From assembly GCA_029884515.1 (NCBI GenBank), contig JAOUHR010000085.1:1-7309 (forward strand): 7,309 nucleotides of DNA, read 5' to 3'. This stretch comes from Gemmatimonadota bacterium (GTDB lineage Bacteria > Gemmatimonadota > Gemmatimonadetes > Gemmatimonadales > Gemmatimonadaceae). A program made the translations under genes and the position numbers. Below, one piece after another: positions 6,240 through 7,309 of this stretch (the first letter of the stretch is position 1; the number at the start of each line of letters is the position of its first letter). The notes beneath the pieces were generated by a model. The model was not told the DNA's origin and made no database searches. It saw only the letters and a program-made list of their open reading frames with translations.

Positions 6240-7262
6240 ATGAGCACGCGACACGAAGTCACCCTGATCCCCGGCGACGGGATCGGCCCGTCCATCACCG
6301 ATGCGACCGTCCGCCTCCTGGAGGCTGCGGGCGCTCCGCTCACCTGGGACCGCCAGATCGCCGGGATGACCGCGGTGAAGGAACTCGGGGACCCGCTGCC
6401 CGAGGCGACGCTCGACTCGATCAAGCGGACGAGGCTCGCGCTCAAGGGGCCCCTCGAGACGCCGGTGGGGAAGGGGTTCCGCTCGATCAATGTCGCCCTG
6501 CGGAAGGAGTTCGACCTCTTCGCGAACCTCCGGCCCGCGAAGACGGTGCTCACCGGGGGGCGGTTCGACAACGTCGACCTCGTGATCGTCCGCGAGAACA
6601 CCGAGGGGCTCTACGTCGGCATCGAGAACTACGTGAAGGTGGGCGCGGACCCGCACGCCGTGGCGCAGTCGGTGGCGGTGGTCTCCCGCACGGGCGCCGA
6701 GCGGGTGATCCGCTACGCGTTCGAGTATGCGGTGAAGCACGGCCGCAAGCGGGTGACGGTCGTGCACAAGGCGAACATCCTGAAGTACTCACAGGGGCTC
6801 TTCCTCGAGACCGGCCGCGCGGTCGCCGCCGAGTACGCGGGCCGCGTCGAGAGCGACGACAAGATCGTGGACGCGTGTGCGATGGAGCTGGTGATGCGCC
6901 CCGAGCGCTTCGACATGATCGTGACGACGAACCTCTTCGGCGACATCCTCTCCGACCTCACGTCGGGACTCGTGGGCGGACTCGGCCTCACGCCGGGCGC
7001 GAACATCGGCTACGAGACGGGGATCTTCGAGGCGGTGCACGGCACGGCACCCGACATCGCCGGGAAGGGCGTCGCGAACCCGACCGCCGTGATGCTCGCG
7101 GCCTGCCAGCTCCTCGTCCATATCGAACACGATGCCCTCGCCACGCGCATCCGCACGGCGATCGAGGCCACGCTGCGCGAGCGGAAGACGGTCACGCGTG
7201 ACATCGGGGGCACGGCAGGGACCGACGAGTACACCGACGCGGTGATCGCCCGCCTGAAGTGA
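6240..7262 (+). CDS. NAD-dependent isocitrate dehydrogenase (isocitrate/isopropylmalate dehydrogenase family)
   Basis: This 340-aa cytoplasmic enzyme is predicted to decarboxylate isocitrate oxidatively to 2-oxoglutarate in the TCA cycle. The N-terminus VTLIPGDGIGPSI is typical of the family. The substrate loop GPLETPVGKGFRSINVALRK (70-89) carries the Ser82/Asn84/Arg88 pattern of isocitrate dehydrogenases, not the 3-isopropylmalate pattern. Other landmarks are RENTEGLYVGIE with Tyr125, VHKANILK with Lys177, DACAMELV with Asp211, and the family signature beginning NLFGDILSD with Asp235 and Asp239. The cofactor loop HGTAPDIAGKGVANPT has Asp-Ile (272-273) where NADP enzymes of the E. coli type have Lys-Tyr, so NAD is expected. 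The length fits short NAD-IDHs. Homoisocitrate dehydrogenase is a less likely alternative. ATG at 6240 is preferred, but a GTG directly before it (6237) would add one residue. No ribosome-binding site is visible. The stop overlaps a downstream metallophosphoesterase start. Confidence 0.93.
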   Translation: MSTRHEVTLIPGDGIGPSITDATVRLLEAAGAPLTWDRQIAGMTAVKELGDPLPEATLDSIKRTRLALKGPLETPVGKGFRSINVALRKEFDLFANLRPAKTVLTGGRFDNVDLVIVRENTEGLYVGIENYVKVGADPHAVAQSVAVVSRTGAERVIRYAFEYAVKHGRKRVTVVHKANILKYSQGLFLETGRAVAAEYAGRVESDDKIVDACAMELVMRPERFDMIVTTNLFGDILSDLTSGLVGGLGLTPGANIGYETGIFEAVHGTAPDIAGKGVANPTAVMLAACQLLVHIEHDALATRIRTAIEATLRERKTVTRDIGGTAGTDEYTDAVIARLK

Positions 7263-7309
7263 GGCTCCTCCAACTCTCCGACGTCCACTTCGGCCGGGAC
7301 GTGGTCGCC
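7259..7309 (+). CDS. Partial CDS, N-terminus of a calcineurin-like metallophosphoesterase (runs off right edge)
   Basis: A GTG at 7259-7261 overlaps the TGA of the isocitrate dehydrogenase gene (7260-7262) as GTGA and opens a frame to the window edge. The 17 visible residues read VRLLQLSDVHFGRDVVA. LSDVHFG contains the Asp-x-His metal-binding motif that opens calcineurin-like metallophosphoesterases such as the cAMP phosphodiesterase (CpdA) or SbcD-like types, where it appears as a first beta strand followed by SDxHxG. The start at residue 1 and the first strand at residues 2-7 fit the family. The remaining metal-binding motifs lie outside the window, so the substrate (cyclic nucleotide, phospholipid, nucleic acid or protein phosphate) cannot be inferred. 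Confidence 0.85.
   Translation, partial: MRLLQLSDVHFGRDVVA

Overview
This is a GC-rich bacterial chromosomal window, nearly all coding and without mobile elements, RNA genes, CRISPR or visible transfer signatures. Three things suggest a Gram-negative soil or sediment bacterium: very strong G/C bias at third positions, several secreted proteins with A-Q-Q or A-S-A-Q type signal-peptide ends, and an almost complete lack of Shine-Dalgarno sequences. Gemmatimonadota is my best guess, from general resemblance only and without any database comparison.

Layout. The left three quarters is a minus-strand cluster transcribed leftwards: cstA (carbon-starvation/peptide or pyruvate transporter, 5410 to 3350), a small COG3910-like AAA/ABC-type ATPase (3353 to 2529), a secreted S9-family serine peptidase (2424 to 73), and the first 25 codons of a further unidentified gene running off the left edge (76 to 1). 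Neighbouring genes overlap by four bases (GTGA or ATGA), so they look translationally coupled. The peptidase probably also has its own promoter. The right quarter is on the plus strand: an unrecognised exported protein of 209 aa (5543-6172), an NAD-type isocitrate dehydrogenase (6240-7262), and the first 17 codons of a metallophosphoesterase that overlaps the dehydrogenase stop codon and runs off the right edge (7259-7309).

The two transcription units diverge from a 132-bp region (5411-5542). It holds one candidate -10 hexamer for each direction, and each hexamer lies inside or between the arms of an inverted repeat, so this is the main regulatory site in the window.

Working hypothesis (inference): an exported S9 peptidase releases short peptides or dipeptides outside the cytoplasm and CstA takes up peptides or pyruvate, which would make the minus-strand cluster a nutrient-scavenging unit. 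The ATPase has no obvious place in this scheme. No clear novel multi-gene system is visible. The most useful leads are the divergent operator-like palindromes, the cstA-ATPase coupling without a YbdD-type small protein, and the unassigned exported 209-aa protein.
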